Assembly: GCA_964016985.1 (NCBI GenBank)
Contig: OZ024830.1
Span: forward strand, 17,016,419 to 17,080,418
From: Anodontia alba
Lineage: Eukaryota; Mollusca; Bivalvia; Lucinida; Lucinidae
DNA length: 64,000 bases
Direction of reading: 5' to 3'
In this document: positions 55,085 to 64,000 of the stretch, in pieces
Position numbering within the stretch: position 1 is the stretch's first letter
Layout: each line of letters starts with the position of its first letter
Made by a program: the position numbers and the translations under genes
The notes under the pieces: generated by a model
Databases searched by the model: none
What the model was told of the DNA's origin: nothing
What the model saw: the letters and a program-made list of their open reading frames with translations, nothing else

Positions 55085-56400
55085 AGCCCTTATATTTATC
55101 AATAGCTCGGATGAGGTAGCTCAGAGCTATTGCGACCGGTCAATGTCCGTCTTTCGTCGACCGTCGTCTGTCGTGCGTTGTCAACAATTTGCTTTGAATC
55201 ACTACTCCTCCTACATCCCTGGAGCAATTGACTCAAAACTTGGTAAGAGGTATCAGGGCAGCTTGTAGATCAAAATTAGCAAAAATTGTTCCGATTTAAA
55301 ATCCATGATGGCCGCGACGGCCGCCACCTTGAAAATCTATCTTGCGCTTCTTCTCCTAAACCTTAAGGCCTTAAATCGAAATTTGGACAGAAGTATTGTG
55401 GCGACTTGTAGATCAAAACTAGCAAAATCGTTCCATCGGAAATCAAAGATGGCCGCCACGGTCGCCATCTAGAAAATATATTTGGCGTTTCTTCTTCTGA
55501 GCCGAAAGACCAGCTGACTAGAAACTTGGTAGGAAGTATCAGGGCAACTTGTAGACCAAAAATACTTAAAATCATTTCCTTCGGAAATCCAGGATGGCCG
55601 CGACGGCATCCAACTTAAAAACTATTTTGCGCTTCTTCTCCTGAACCGAAAGGCTAACTGACTCGAAACTTGGTACGAAATATCTGAGCTTGTAAATAAA
55701 AAATAACTTAAGTCGTCCCGATCGGAAATCCAAGTTGACCGCCATCTTGAAAATCTATTATTCGCGCTTCTTCTCCTGAACCAAAAGGCCAGTTGACTCA
55801 AAACTTGGTAGGAAGTATTTGGGTTGTAGCTCAAATATAGCTAAAATCGTTCCGGTCGGAAATCCTAAATGGCCGCCATGGCCGCCATTTTGAAACTCTG
55901 TTTTGCACTTTTTCTCCTAAACCGAAAGGCTAATTGACTTGGAGATTGGTAGGAAGTATCGGGGCAACTTGAAGATAGAAAAAAGATACAATCGTTCCGA
56001 TCGGAAATGCAAAATGGTTGCTATAGCCACTATATAGAGAATCTATTTAGCTTAGCGCTTCTTCTCCTGAACCAAAAGGGCAGTTGTCTCGAATCTTAGA
56101 TGGAAGTATAGGGACAACTTGTAGATTAAAAATTGCTAAAATGATTCCGCAGGGAAATAATACATTGCCGCAATGGTCAAGATAGCAGCCACGGTCGCCA
56201 TCTCAGCTCTGTTTCGAACTTCATATCCTGAATGGAAATACTAATTGACTCATAACTTAATAGGAAGTATCAGGGTGACTTGAAGATGAAAAATAGTAAA
56301 AACGACTGGAAATCCAAGATGGTCCCGATAGCCGACATCTTGAAAATCAACATTGAACTTGTTCTCTTGAACCGAAATGCCAATTGACTAGAAACTTAAC
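55085..56400. repeat. Tandem-repeat element, ~165-bp units, with GAGCTATTGCGACC leader
   Basis: Leader GATGAGGTAGCTCAGAGCTA and GTCGTCTGTCGTGCGTTGTC, then about eight units. Each has TTGACTCAAAACTTGGTAGG, AGTATCAGGGCAACTTGTAG, TCGTTCCGATCGGAAATCCA, GATGGCCGCCACGG and CGCTTCTTCTCCTGAACCG. It has the same head-plus-units architecture as 2093 and 14951 but different units. Confidence 0.85.
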
Positions 56401-56455
56401 TGGTAACCAGTCCACATTTTTGGTTCGATATATTGCTGATATTATTAAATTTTCT

Positions 56456-56679
56456 GGGCCCAGTTGTTTAGTTAGCTTAACGAGCTCGTTGGTGGTCAAA
56501 ACGTGAACTGTTCTAATAAGTACAACATCTAATTCACAGGTATTTTTGCTGAAAAAATGTGAGTAGCACAAGCTACTCAAATTGTTTAGGAAAAATACAC
56601 GCGTATATGCCATATTTAATGATCAAAGTTTTAACGATACGTTAACTAACGACATCGTTAGTTTTGAACAACTGGGCCC
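56456..56679. mobile_element. Foldback MITE with GGGCCC ends (copy 3, decayed)
   Basis: GGGCCCAGTTGTTTAGTTAG to TAGTTTTGAACAACTGGGCC. Central hairpin shortened (GAGTAGCACAAGCTACTC). Confidence 0.8.
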
Positions 56680-56944
56680 TGGTCTCCTGGGATTAATGGT
56701 CCTTTATATTATATGTGTCCCGCTCAAAGCTGGTAGAGTGCTTGAGAGATGTTTACATTTCTTTCCTCATGGACAGCTTCTGTCATTTCGAGTCTGCTGT
56801 TTCCAGTCAACCTGTCTTAAAGACAACCTTGATTAAGCAACCCCTTTGTGAGGAGACCATATTGTTGGATTCCTGATAAGTTCAATAAAGGTGAATGCAC
56901 CTTGATTTAGCAACAAGCACCTGTCTTAAGCAACTATTGATTCT

Positions 56945-57415
56945 GGCTTTCTCTCAGATGCTTTCTAAACACAGCAGACGACATATTGATGATGTGTTCT
57001 CACTTCTTCCATAAAGCAGGATTTGAAGATTTCTGCGAATTACCTCCTTGGAGACAATTTGCATGATGTTGCAAGTCCTACTTTCTGAGACAAATCAGAC
57101 AAAAATCAGATGTCGTGTGTTGAAATTTTACCCAGCATGCTAAGCGTTTTAAAACTTCATTTCATTTCAATACATATTCCTATACAGACAATGGAGATTG
57201 TCACTATGAGAGTGGCTACTGTAAAACTGCTCATTCCAGTCAGCAGACAGCAGATTGATAATACCTTTTTTTCCGAAAACAGGATGTGACAACTCATGTA
57301 AATTGTCTCCGTTTGCATGAATTTTCATATCCTATTTGTCTGGGAAAGTACAAAAATATTTCAAAATGTCGCCTGCGGAAGTTTTAACCAAGTAATGCTT
57401 AGCTTTAACTTTCAA
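56945..57415. repeat. Two tandem relics of the GTCGTCTGC family before exon 6
   Basis: 56955-57150 (ACACAGCAGACGACATATTG, AGATGTCGTGTGTTGAAATT, TTACCCAGCATGCTAAGCG) and 57243-57415 (GTCAGCAGACAGCAGATTG, AAATGTCGCCTGCGGAAGT, ACCAAGTAATGCTTAGC) are aligned along their length. The second ends about 6-15 bp before the exon 6 acceptor. Confidence 0.6.
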
Positions 57416-57421
57416 TTTCAG

Positions 57422-57749
57422 GTCGATAGGTCAGCCTACATAGACAATGCTGAATGGCAATATGACAGTGGCTACAGTACAAGTGCGCAAATTCCCGTCT
57501 GTTGTCCAATTCAAAATTACACAGTGCCTTATTTTTACGTCAAGTTTACACGCTTAAGACCGTTCTACGTGATCAATTTAATAATTCCCGCATTGCTGCT
57601 GTCTGTATGTATGGTTCTGACATTCCTGCTGCCAACTGAGTGTGGAGAAAGACTGGGATACTCATTAACAATTTTATTATCTTACACTGTGTTGATGACC
57701 ATTACGTCGTCATTGATGCCGACGACGTCTCAACAGACACCTTACATAG
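57422..57749 (+). CDS. Nicotinic receptor subunit exon 6: loop C, M1 and M2 pore helix
   Basis: Residues 194-302 plus one base. Acceptor TTTCAG ending 57421, donor ATAG/GTAAGT at 57749/57750; enters phase 0, leaves phase 1. Loop C has the vicinal Cys pair of alpha subunits (IPVCCPIQNY, C220-C221). Y226 matches the distal loop C Tyr, but the proximal Tyr position is Pro (P218). M1 is about residues 241-263 (FYVINLIIPALLLSVCM). M2 is about 271-291 (GYSLTILLSYTVLM), preceded by GER. The Glu at -1', Thr at 6' and Leu at 9' are those of cation-selective channels; the usual acidic 20' residue is Ser. It ends with MPTTSQQTPYI, the M2-M3 linker. Confidence 0.97.
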
Positions 57750-57756
57750 GTAAGTT

Positions 57757-58060
57757 GGTTTGGAGTTTAACGGACCTGTCAACTGGCCAGCTCGACAGGA
57801 CCTTCAGTGTTGACTACCTACAACATTTTGCTTGGCAGACTTTGTCTATACGGTTAGCCAGTACTTGTGCACATTCTTTCGCCAGAAACTGACAACTACC
57901 CTCCTTGAATCAGCGGAAGGGAGAGAATGACCGTAGAAAAAAACACACAAGAAAAACATGATCAATCTCCACGAACAAATGTTGGCGAAGCCGGCCAGAA
58001 GCGAACCTGCGACCTCCTGATACCAGTCGGACGCGTATCCGACTGAGCCACCTATGTGCC
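57757..58060 (-). mobile_element. tRNA-headed SINE, near full length, starting 8 bp after exon 6 donor
   Basis: Minus strand: head GGTGGCTCAGTCGGATACGC (A box TGGCTCAGTCGG) and GTCGCAGGTTCGCTTCTGG (B box, diverged), then GCTTCGCCAACATTTGTTCG. Body CTCTCCCTTCCGCTGATTC, GTTGTCAGTTTCTGGCGAAA, then a diverged 3' part aligned to 42896-43095 (TACTGGCTAACCGTATAG, CAGTTGACAGGTCCGTTAAA). The tail ends about 57757, within 10 bases of the splice donor. Confidence 0.75.
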
Positions 58061-58094
58061 ATAGGTTGGAGTTATTTATAAAAAAGGAGTAGTA

Positions 58095-58180
58095 ACATAT
58101 ATATACCCAACAGGCATACAACATTGAAACAACGTCGATTCAACGTTGAATCGACTGTGCTTAAACGACGTGTGCACTCT
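58095..58180. repeat. ACAACGTCGATTCAACG palindromic repeat
   Basis: CAACAGGCATACAACATTGA, AACAACGTCGATTCAACGTT and GAATCGACTGTGC. Related to the patch at 19390-19450. Short, non-coding. Confidence 0.55.
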
Positions 58181-58189
58181 GGCATAGAT

Positions 58190-58480
58190 AATTGCCTACC
58201 AATGACACCAAGAGAAAAAAACAACAACAAACAAACCAAGACAGACCGTACACAAGCCACAGACCAAAGTAAAAACACAACCAGCCCAACCCCCCACTCC
58301 CTACTTTCCCAACAAGGTGATCTCAATGCTAGACATGATGACAAAAAGACCCGCAGCGAGTAGCTGCGAGACCACCAGGCCACACAAAGAACAAAGAAAA
58401 CCAGAACCACCGCCTTAGAACAGTCACATGTACCAGGTACCGACCGACAACTGACTCCTAAACACGACACACCGTCAGTT
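58190..58480 (-). mobile_element. Retroelement 3' fragment (sub-family of the Penelope-like tail)
   Basis: CACACAAAGAACAAAGAAAA, CCAGAACCACCGCCTTAGAA and CGCAGCGAGTAGCTGCGAG correspond in order to ATAAACCACAAAGCAACAA and GGACCACCGCCTTAGAACG of the 35272 tail. Similar pieces at 43484 and 59040. Tentative. Confidence 0.5.
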
Positions 58481-58499
58481 ACGAGAATTTCATGATTAT

Positions 58500-58726
58500 A
58501 ATAATAAAAAATGCTAATAATAATTGACTTTATTTGTAGAGGGTAACACATTCAGTAATCTAGTACTAATCTTCCATGTGGCCCTCTTTTTTCCTGGGTA
58601 GAAACCAGTACTAAGCAATGTGGATAAAGTCTCTTGCTCAAGGAAACAACACTTGCAGTTAGTGGGGATCGAACCCGGTACCTCTCGATCTCGAGTCCGA
58701 CGCTTTACCACTGCACCACAGCGCTA
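58500..58726 (-). mobile_element. tRNA-derived SINE, second type
   Basis: Minus strand head AGCGCTGTGGTGCAGTGGTA with A box TGGTGCAGTGG, and GGTACCGGGTTCGATCCCCA with a perfect B box GGTTCGATCCC. Then GTTGTTTCCTTGAGCAAGAG, ACTTTATCCACATTGCTTAG and a 3' end AATAAAGTCAATTATTATTA. The internal promoter is well preserved. No acceptor-stem pairing, so it is not a tRNA gene. Confidence 0.88.
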
Positions 58727-58778
58727 TATGCTTAGTGATGAATCAAATCAAGGTTAAAAGTCATGCTGCCCTCTTTAA

Positions 58779-58977
58779 CACTTGTCCTGCTGAATAAATC
58801 AAGATGCAACTTCTAATTTTCAGCCAATCAGACTACTTGATCCAGATTGTTGCTATAAATTCACAAACTTAATGGCAAACAGTGTAGATCTAGATCAGTT
58901 GGCTTCTTAGAAGCCAAATGATCTGGTTCTATATTGTTTGCAAATTCAGAGTATACCTGGGTTCAGCAGGACAAGGG
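58779..58977. mobile_element. TTAA-flanked MITE family B (copy 4)
   Basis: TTAA at 58775-58778 and 58978-58981. Ends CACTTGTCCTGCTGAATAAA and GGGTTCAGCAGGACAAGGG. Centre hairpin TAGATCAGTTGGCTTCTTAG and complement. Confidence 0.92.
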
Positions 58978-59004
58978 TTAATTGCTAAAAGTATAGAAGA
59001 TGTC

Positions 59005-59310
59005 CATATATAGCCTTAATGAAGATGTCCATATATAGCCTTAATCACAAATCATCAATGATACCACGAGGAAGAACATGCAAACCATGACAGACAGTAA
59101 ACAAGCCAGCAACTGACCAAAGAAAACACAACAAGCTCCTCTTCTCCAACAAGGTGATCACAAAGCTAGATAGGATTCATTGAACTCAAGAATAAGACAA
59201 CGAAGAGGACAAAACATGAAAAAGGCCGCGCAGCGAGCAGCCATAAGGCCAACAAAGTACAGCCAACACCAGGACCACGTCTTAAAACTTTTCTAGAATG
59301 CTTGTGCGGA
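59005..59310 (-). mobile_element. Short duplication and retroelement 3' fragment
   Basis: GAAGATGTCCATATATAGCC is duplicated (58998, 59023). Then 59040-59310 has GACAGTAAACAAGCCAGCAA, CCAACAAGGTGATCACAAAG, CGCGCAGCGAGCAGCCATAA and ACCAGGACCACGTC, in the style of 58190-58480. Tentative. Confidence 0.45.
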
Positions 59311-59695
59311 TCTCTATAATCTATGGTTGGTCTTATCATGATTATGCTATCGACCTTTCCCGAATTTGAAACATCGTAGTGATGAGTGATCGGAGTATTC
59401 CACTATTGCTGGGGTTGAATGCACATTGCATTATCTTGCAAACTCGTTTTGTTTAGGCTGACCGCTCATTGAAAGATGTAATAACATCTCTCATACCACT
59501 GATGCAATATTTACATGCTAGGGAGATGAACTCATACATGTATAAATCTTATCAATGTTCCGAAATGACTGAAATACTGATGATGGGACGTAAACAAAGC
59601 AAAAATTAAACATCAGCTTTCTAAATTATTCAAAACTACTTTCAATAATAAGTCCCATTCATATGATTTAGCAGGATTCTTCTTCATAATGTTGC

Positions 59696-59698
<3 letters not shown>
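59311..59698. other. Intron 6 DNA, no feature recognised
   Basis: Unique-looking AT-rich sequence between the retroelement tail and the TA microsatellite. No coding motif. Confidence 0.45.

Positions 59699-59788
<90 letters not shown>
59699..59788. repeat. (TA)n microsatellite
   Basis: About 90 bp of uninterrupted TA dinucleotides. Confidence 0.95.
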
Positions 59789-59790
<2 letters not shown>

Positions 59791-59929
59791 CCAGCTCCCT
59801 CCTCCCCAACTTCCGTGCTAGCTTTGTTAATTCATACATTTAGTGAATAGGCCTATGCCACTATTCAGTTGGAAGGTGTCAACAGTCTTTATAATTCGGG
59901 AAAGACCTAAAGTGGTTTTCTTTTGTTCT

Positions 59930-60075
59930 GACGCGTAGTCTGATCAGAATCTTCACTGGGCGCATTTGAAAAGCCAGTGTGGACAATGAAGAATCTGATC
60001 AGGCTGTGCGGATGCGCAGGTTGACTTGAGTTTTCGTTGGGCGCACATGTCAGAAAATCCATGTTCTCATGTTTT
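59930..60075. mobile_element. MITE family L, partial copy
   Basis: GCGTAGTCTGATCAGAATCT, TCACTGGGCGCATTTG, then GCGGATGCGCAGGTTGACTT and TCGTTGGGCGCACATGTCAG. Two half-elements face each other, as in the 44250 copy, but the outer ends are lost. Confidence 0.6.
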
Positions 60076-60176
60076 GGGCAATATTATTTAACGGCCCCAC
60101 AGCATGTGTAAACCCTGTGGCGGCCGTATAATGTCTGCCCTTATCATATCATAATATGTGTTAATCCTGAGGCGGC

Positions 60177-60352
60177 TTCCGCTGATTCAAGAAGGGCAGT
60201 TGTCAGTTTCTGGCGAAAGAATGTGCACAATACTGGTTAACCGCTTAGAGGACAAAGCCTGTCCAGTAAACGTGTGGTTAGGTAAACTGATCGCGCTCGA
60301 CATGACCCCACTGGGTTGACTGGGCCGAAAACCTCAACACAAACAAACAAAC
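60177..60352 (+). mobile_element. SINE (5'-truncated) with target-site duplication
   Basis: TTCCGCTGATTCAAGAAGGG to AACCTCAACACAAACAAAC. Flanked by CCTGAGGCGGC (60166-60176) and CCTGAAGCGGC (60353-60363), an 11-bp duplication of array sequence with one mismatch. Same family as 42896 and 57757. Confidence 0.88.
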
Positions 60353-61144
60353 CCTGAAGCGGCCGTAGAATGCCTGCCCTTACCATATCTTAATATTTGT
60401 TCACTCTGAGGCGACAGTAGAATGCTTGCCCTTACCATATCATAATATGTGTTAACCCTGAGGTGGCCGTAGAATGCCCATCCTTAACATTTCATATTAT
60501 GTGTAAACCCTGTGGCGGCCGTATAATGTCTGCTATTACTATATCATGTTAACAATGTGGCTGCCGTAGAAAGTCTACCCTTACCATATTATATTTGTTA
60601 ACGCCGTGGTAGCCGTATAGTGTGTGCCCTTACCATATCATAATATGTGTTAACCCTGTGGCGGCCGTTTAATATCTGCCCTTACCTTATCATAATATGT
60701 GTTAACCCTGTGGCGGCCGTTTAATGTCTGCTCTTACCATATCATAAAATGCTAACCCATTAACGCCCCTATTACTATATCATAGTATGTGTTAACCCTG
60801 TGGCGGCCGTATAATGTCTTCCCTTAGTATATCATAATATGTGTTAACAATGTGGCTGCCGTAGAAAGTCTACCCTAACCATATTATATTTGTTTACGCC
60901 GTGGCGACCGTATAATGTCTTTCCTTACCATATCATCATATGTGTTAATCCTGTGGTGGCCGTATAATGTCTGCTCTTACGACATCGCAATAATTGTTAA
61001 TCCTGTGGCGGCCGTTTAATGTCTGCCCTTACCATATCATAAAATGCTAACCCAGTAACGCCCGTATAATAAACTTAAAAAAAGATTGCCTTTAGAAACA
61101 AAAAAATAACACTACAAATTAGAAAATGAGTATGAAAACAAGAC

Positions 61145-61325
61145 ATATTTATACTTGATTATTTTTTCTCAATATATAACCTTAATTATTCCCTGCCGAA
61201 AGCGGATGGATGTAGTTTTGGCATCTATCCGTCGGCAGCCACGTGTTAGTGACCAAGGAACAAAATTTCTTGAAACTTATTATAAATGTGCACCACCATG
61301 GTACGATGATGCACATTATTGCCCT
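61145..61325. repeat. Leader-type segment, copy 1
   Basis: AACCTTAATTATTCCCTGCC, GAAAGCGGATGGATGTAGTT, CATCTATCCGTCGGCAGCCA, AATTTCTTGAAACTTATTAT and GTGCACCACCATGGTACGAT. Matches 63065-63235 closely. The open frame across it is part of the repeat. Confidence 0.8.
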
Positions 61326-61611
61326 TTGACTGATTTGCTTTGGTGCGAATACACGAGTTTTACCCTTTGATTGCCTATTGGTTGGGCGCTAAAACAAGTT
61401 ATTGCCCTGTGGCGGCCGTAGAATATCTGTTCTTACCATATCATATGTGTGTGTTAACACTGTGGCGGCCGTAAAATGTCTGCCCTTACAATATAATAAT
61501 ACATTGTAACCCTGTGGCGGCCGTATAATGTCTCCTATTTCCATATCATATGTGCTGACCTTGTTACAGCCGTAGAATGTCTGCCCTTACCATATCATGT
61601 TGGTTATTCAA

Positions 61612-61714
61612 AACGTGCGCCCAGTAAAGATGCGCGAATGCGCAGGCTGATTTGAATCTTTGCTGGGCGCACATCTGAGAAGGTACGATCTCTGACATTG
61701 CGGGTTATATTGCA
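61612..61714. mobile_element. MITE family L half copy, 70 bp upstream of exon 7
   Basis: CGAATGCGCAGGCTGATTTG, AATCTTTGCTGGGCGCACAT, GAGAAGGTACGATCTCTGAC and ATTGCGGGTTATAT. Same half and same orientation as the piece before exon 5. Confidence 0.7.
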
Positions 61715-61783
61715 TCGTTTTAGTACGATAAGTAATTAAGGTGTCTGATTAATTAGGATAAATATGGCATGTTCTTTTTTCAG

Positions 61784-61890
61784 CGTTGTTCTTACTTGTT
61801 CTCTTGATCCTATGTTCTCTGGCAGTGGTGAATGTTGTTTTGGTTGTTAAAATCTTCTACTTGGAATCCAAACCACCTTCTTGGCTTCAG
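61784..61890 (+). CDS. Nicotinic receptor subunit exon 7: M3 helix and start of cytoplasmic loop
   Basis: Residues 303-338. Acceptor TTTTTTCAG ending 61783, donor CTTCAG/GTAAGT at 61890/61891; enters phase 1, leaves phase 0. The peptide FLLVLLILCSLAVVNVVLVV is a hydrophobic helix in the place of M3, then KIFYLESKPPSWLQ, which corresponds to the start of the M3-M4 loop (basic/aromatic, then P-x-W). The M3-M4 loop, M4 and stop are not in the window: no acceptor followed by an M4-like frame was found between 61891 and 64000. The gene is therefore partial at its 3' end. Confidence 0.93.
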
Positions 61891-62531
<641 letters not shown>

Positions 62532-63064
62532 GCTGAAAGTTGTAATAATAAAAGGACAAACAATTGTAACTGTTATTTTATTACAGAAAATGGATTTTAT
62601 TTATGCGCATTTTATCAATGTGTAAAGACCGGAGAATTACTCAATAATTCAATAAAGACCAAAGAACTTTTCTTAAGTTTGTATGTTTCACCGTGGTCAA
62701 CACATCGATAAAATCAACAAAATAATAACTGATTCATTATATTGCAACCTTGTCATCAAATTGTAACATATGTCGCCAACAATGTCACTTTTGTGACGAC
62801 GGAAGGAAAATAGATCCAACGGACTCCTACTCTCGACTGTTGAAGTTTAAAGACGTTTCCTTCAACCAACCAAATTGCTTGAAATGAGTTTAAAAATGAG
62901 GAGTTGGAATTATTACGGTTTGAAACACAGTCTACATAGCCGAAATTCAGGCTAGCATTAACAGTGGGACTAACCAAAGAGATGACATATAAAAGGGTTG
63001 TTTTCACATCTTCGTTATTAGATTTAGTTGTGAGTCCAGTATTAAAACAAGATTTCCGTTAGTA
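62532..63064. other. Intron 7 DNA, no feature recognised
   Basis: No repeat family or exon motif recognised. A possible acceptor (TTATTACAG at 62577-62585) is followed by an in-frame stop after 12 codons and no M4-like helix. Confidence 0.45.
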
Positions 63065-63235
63065 TTTGTACTTGATAATTTTTTCTCCAAATATAACCTT
63101 AATTATTCCCTACCGAAGGCGGATGGACATAGTTTTGGCATTTGTCCATCGGCAGCCATGTGTTAGTGACCAATCAACAAAATTTCTTGAAACTTATTAA
63201 AAATGTGCACCACTATGGTACGATGACGCACATAC
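63065..63235. repeat. Leader-type segment, copy 2
   Basis: AACCTTAATTATTCCCTACC, GAAGGCGGATGGACATAGTT, GTCCATCGGCAGCCATGTG, AATTTCTTGAAACTTATTAA and GTGCACCACTATGGTACGAT. Directly followed by the next array, as copy 1 is followed by a unit of it at 61355. Confidence 0.8.
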
Positions 63236-63249
63236 AGTTTTATCAGACC

Positions 63250-64000
63250 ACCCTCGGTAATACATGAGACTGCTCTTTGATTGATTTGCTTGGGCACTAA
63301 TACACGTTTTACCCTTTGATTGCTTATTGGTTGGGCGCTAATACGAGTTAATGCCCTTTGATTGGTTATTGATTGGGCCTACCATTGTTATAGTCCTTTC
63401 ACTGCTAATTGGTTAGGCCCTAATACATGAGTTATGCCCTTTGATTGTTTGTTGGTTGGGCGCTAATACATACGTTATTGTCGTTTGATTGCTCATTGGT
63501 TTGGCTCTGATAATGAGATATTGTCCTTTGGTTGCTTATTGATTGGGCGCTAATACATGAGTTATTGACCTTTGACTGCTTATTTATTTTACCCTAATGC
63601 ATGTTTTTGACCTTTAATTTGGTATTTGTTGAGCGCTAATACATGAGTTATCGACCTTTTCTTACTTATTGATCAGGCGCGGATACATGAGTTATTTCCT
63701 TTTGATTGCGTATTAGTTGGGCGCTAATACGTTAGTTATTGACCTTTGATTGCCTCTTTGTTGGGCCGTAATACATAATTTATCGCCCTTTGATTGCGTA
63801 TTGGTTGGGCAAAAATACACGAATTATTGTCTTTTGATTGCTTATTGGTCGGGCCCGTATACATGAGTTATTGTCCTTTGATCGCTTATTTTTGATTGGG
63901 CGCTAATAAATGAGTTATTGTCCTTTAACTGCTATTGATTGGGTCCTAATACACAGTTATTGCTTTTTAATTGTTTATTGGTTGGGTCCTAATACACGAG
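63250..64000. repeat. Array of ~43-bp CCTTTGATTGCTTATTGG units, runs off the window
   Basis: Around sixteen units with CTTTGATTGCTTATTGGTTG, GGCGCTAATACATGAGTTAT and TGCC. Variation is mostly substitution. One isolated unit also lies at 61355-61400. It continues past base 64000. Confidence 0.88.

Larger units (their letters stand above)
60085..61600. repeat. Array of ~54-bp GGCGGCCGTATAATG units
   Basis: About twenty units carry GTTAACCCTGTGGCGGCCGT, ATAATGTCTGCCCTTACCAT and ATCATAATATGT. It is interrupted by a SINE (60177-60352) and by a leader-type segment (61075-61390). Higher-order pattern: variants with GTGGCTGCCGTAGAAAGTC recur at 60556 and 60853, next to variants with CGCCGTGG. Confidence 0.9.

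Noticed and set aside
57317..57892. Single 191-codon frame covering exon 6
   Set aside because: Only 57422-57749 is receptor coding; the beginning is MITE relic before the acceptor and the end is SINE after a GTAAGT donor.
58000..58060. Second possible tRNA gene, minus strand
   Set aside because: The B box is mutated and the sequence continues into a SINE body shared with 42896 and 60177.
58655..58726. Possible tRNA gene on the minus strand (good A and B boxes)
   Set aside because: It is followed by a SINE body and AATAAAG tail, and the acceptor stem does not pair; it is the head of a tRNA-derived SINE.
61155..61370. 71-codon frame with ordinary-looking sequence
   Set aside because: It lies within a leader repeat that recurs at 63065-63235, where the frame is not preserved.
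62586..62625. Candidate last receptor exon after TTATTACAG
   Set aside because: It encodes only 12 residues before a stop and has no M4-like hydrophobic helix.

Overview
The window is animal nuclear DNA: AT-rich, gene-poor and saturated with repeats. It probably comes from a bivalve mollusc. The grounds are a divergent nicotinic-receptor gene with multi-kilobase introns, several mariner families, tRNA-headed SINEs, a Jockey-like LINE, and repeat arrays whose leader (TAGCTCACCTGAGC type) I associate with bivalve genomes. The species is inference, not proof.

Two host genes are supported. At the left edge (3-878, + strand) is the 3' end of a gene for a lysine/serine-rich, probably nuclear protein. 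The main gene is a Cys-loop ligand-gated channel, a nicotinic acetylcholine receptor alpha-type subunit, on the + strand. I rebuilt it by hand as seven exons: 28975-29044, 34987-35132, 40298-40342, 44491-44594, 53631-53844, 57422-57749 and 61784-61890. All junctions are GT-AG and all phases agree. They encode 338 residues: signal peptide, extracellular domain with Cys-loop and vicinal Cys-Cys, M1, M2 and M3. The M3-M4 loop and M4 lie beyond base 64000. A third, weak candidate is an orphan exon with a possible frame break at 6983-7404.

The rest is mostly mobile DNA. Left third (1-28 kb): three mariner families (2868-4218 almost intact, 5917-6535 internally deleted, 12139-13410 decayed), tandem arrays including a 64-bp satellite (9.56-11.3 kb), and many foldback MITEs. 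Middle (28-48 kb): receptor exons 1-4 between MITEs, microsatellites, a Penelope-like RT remnant, a pogo/Tigger-like element and a GC-rich proline-coding patch. Right (48-64 kb): a decayed LINE, exons 5-7, three SINE types and three long tandem arrays.

The most notable patterns are: a hairpin MITE family in eleven copies, one with matched changes in both arms; at least three MITE families flanked by TTAA (piggyBac-like); one MITE family lying just upstream of receptor exons 4, 5 and 7; a SINE starting a few bases after the exon 6 splice donor; and a receptor that keeps the alpha-type Cys pair but lacks two of the five aromatic ligand-box residues.
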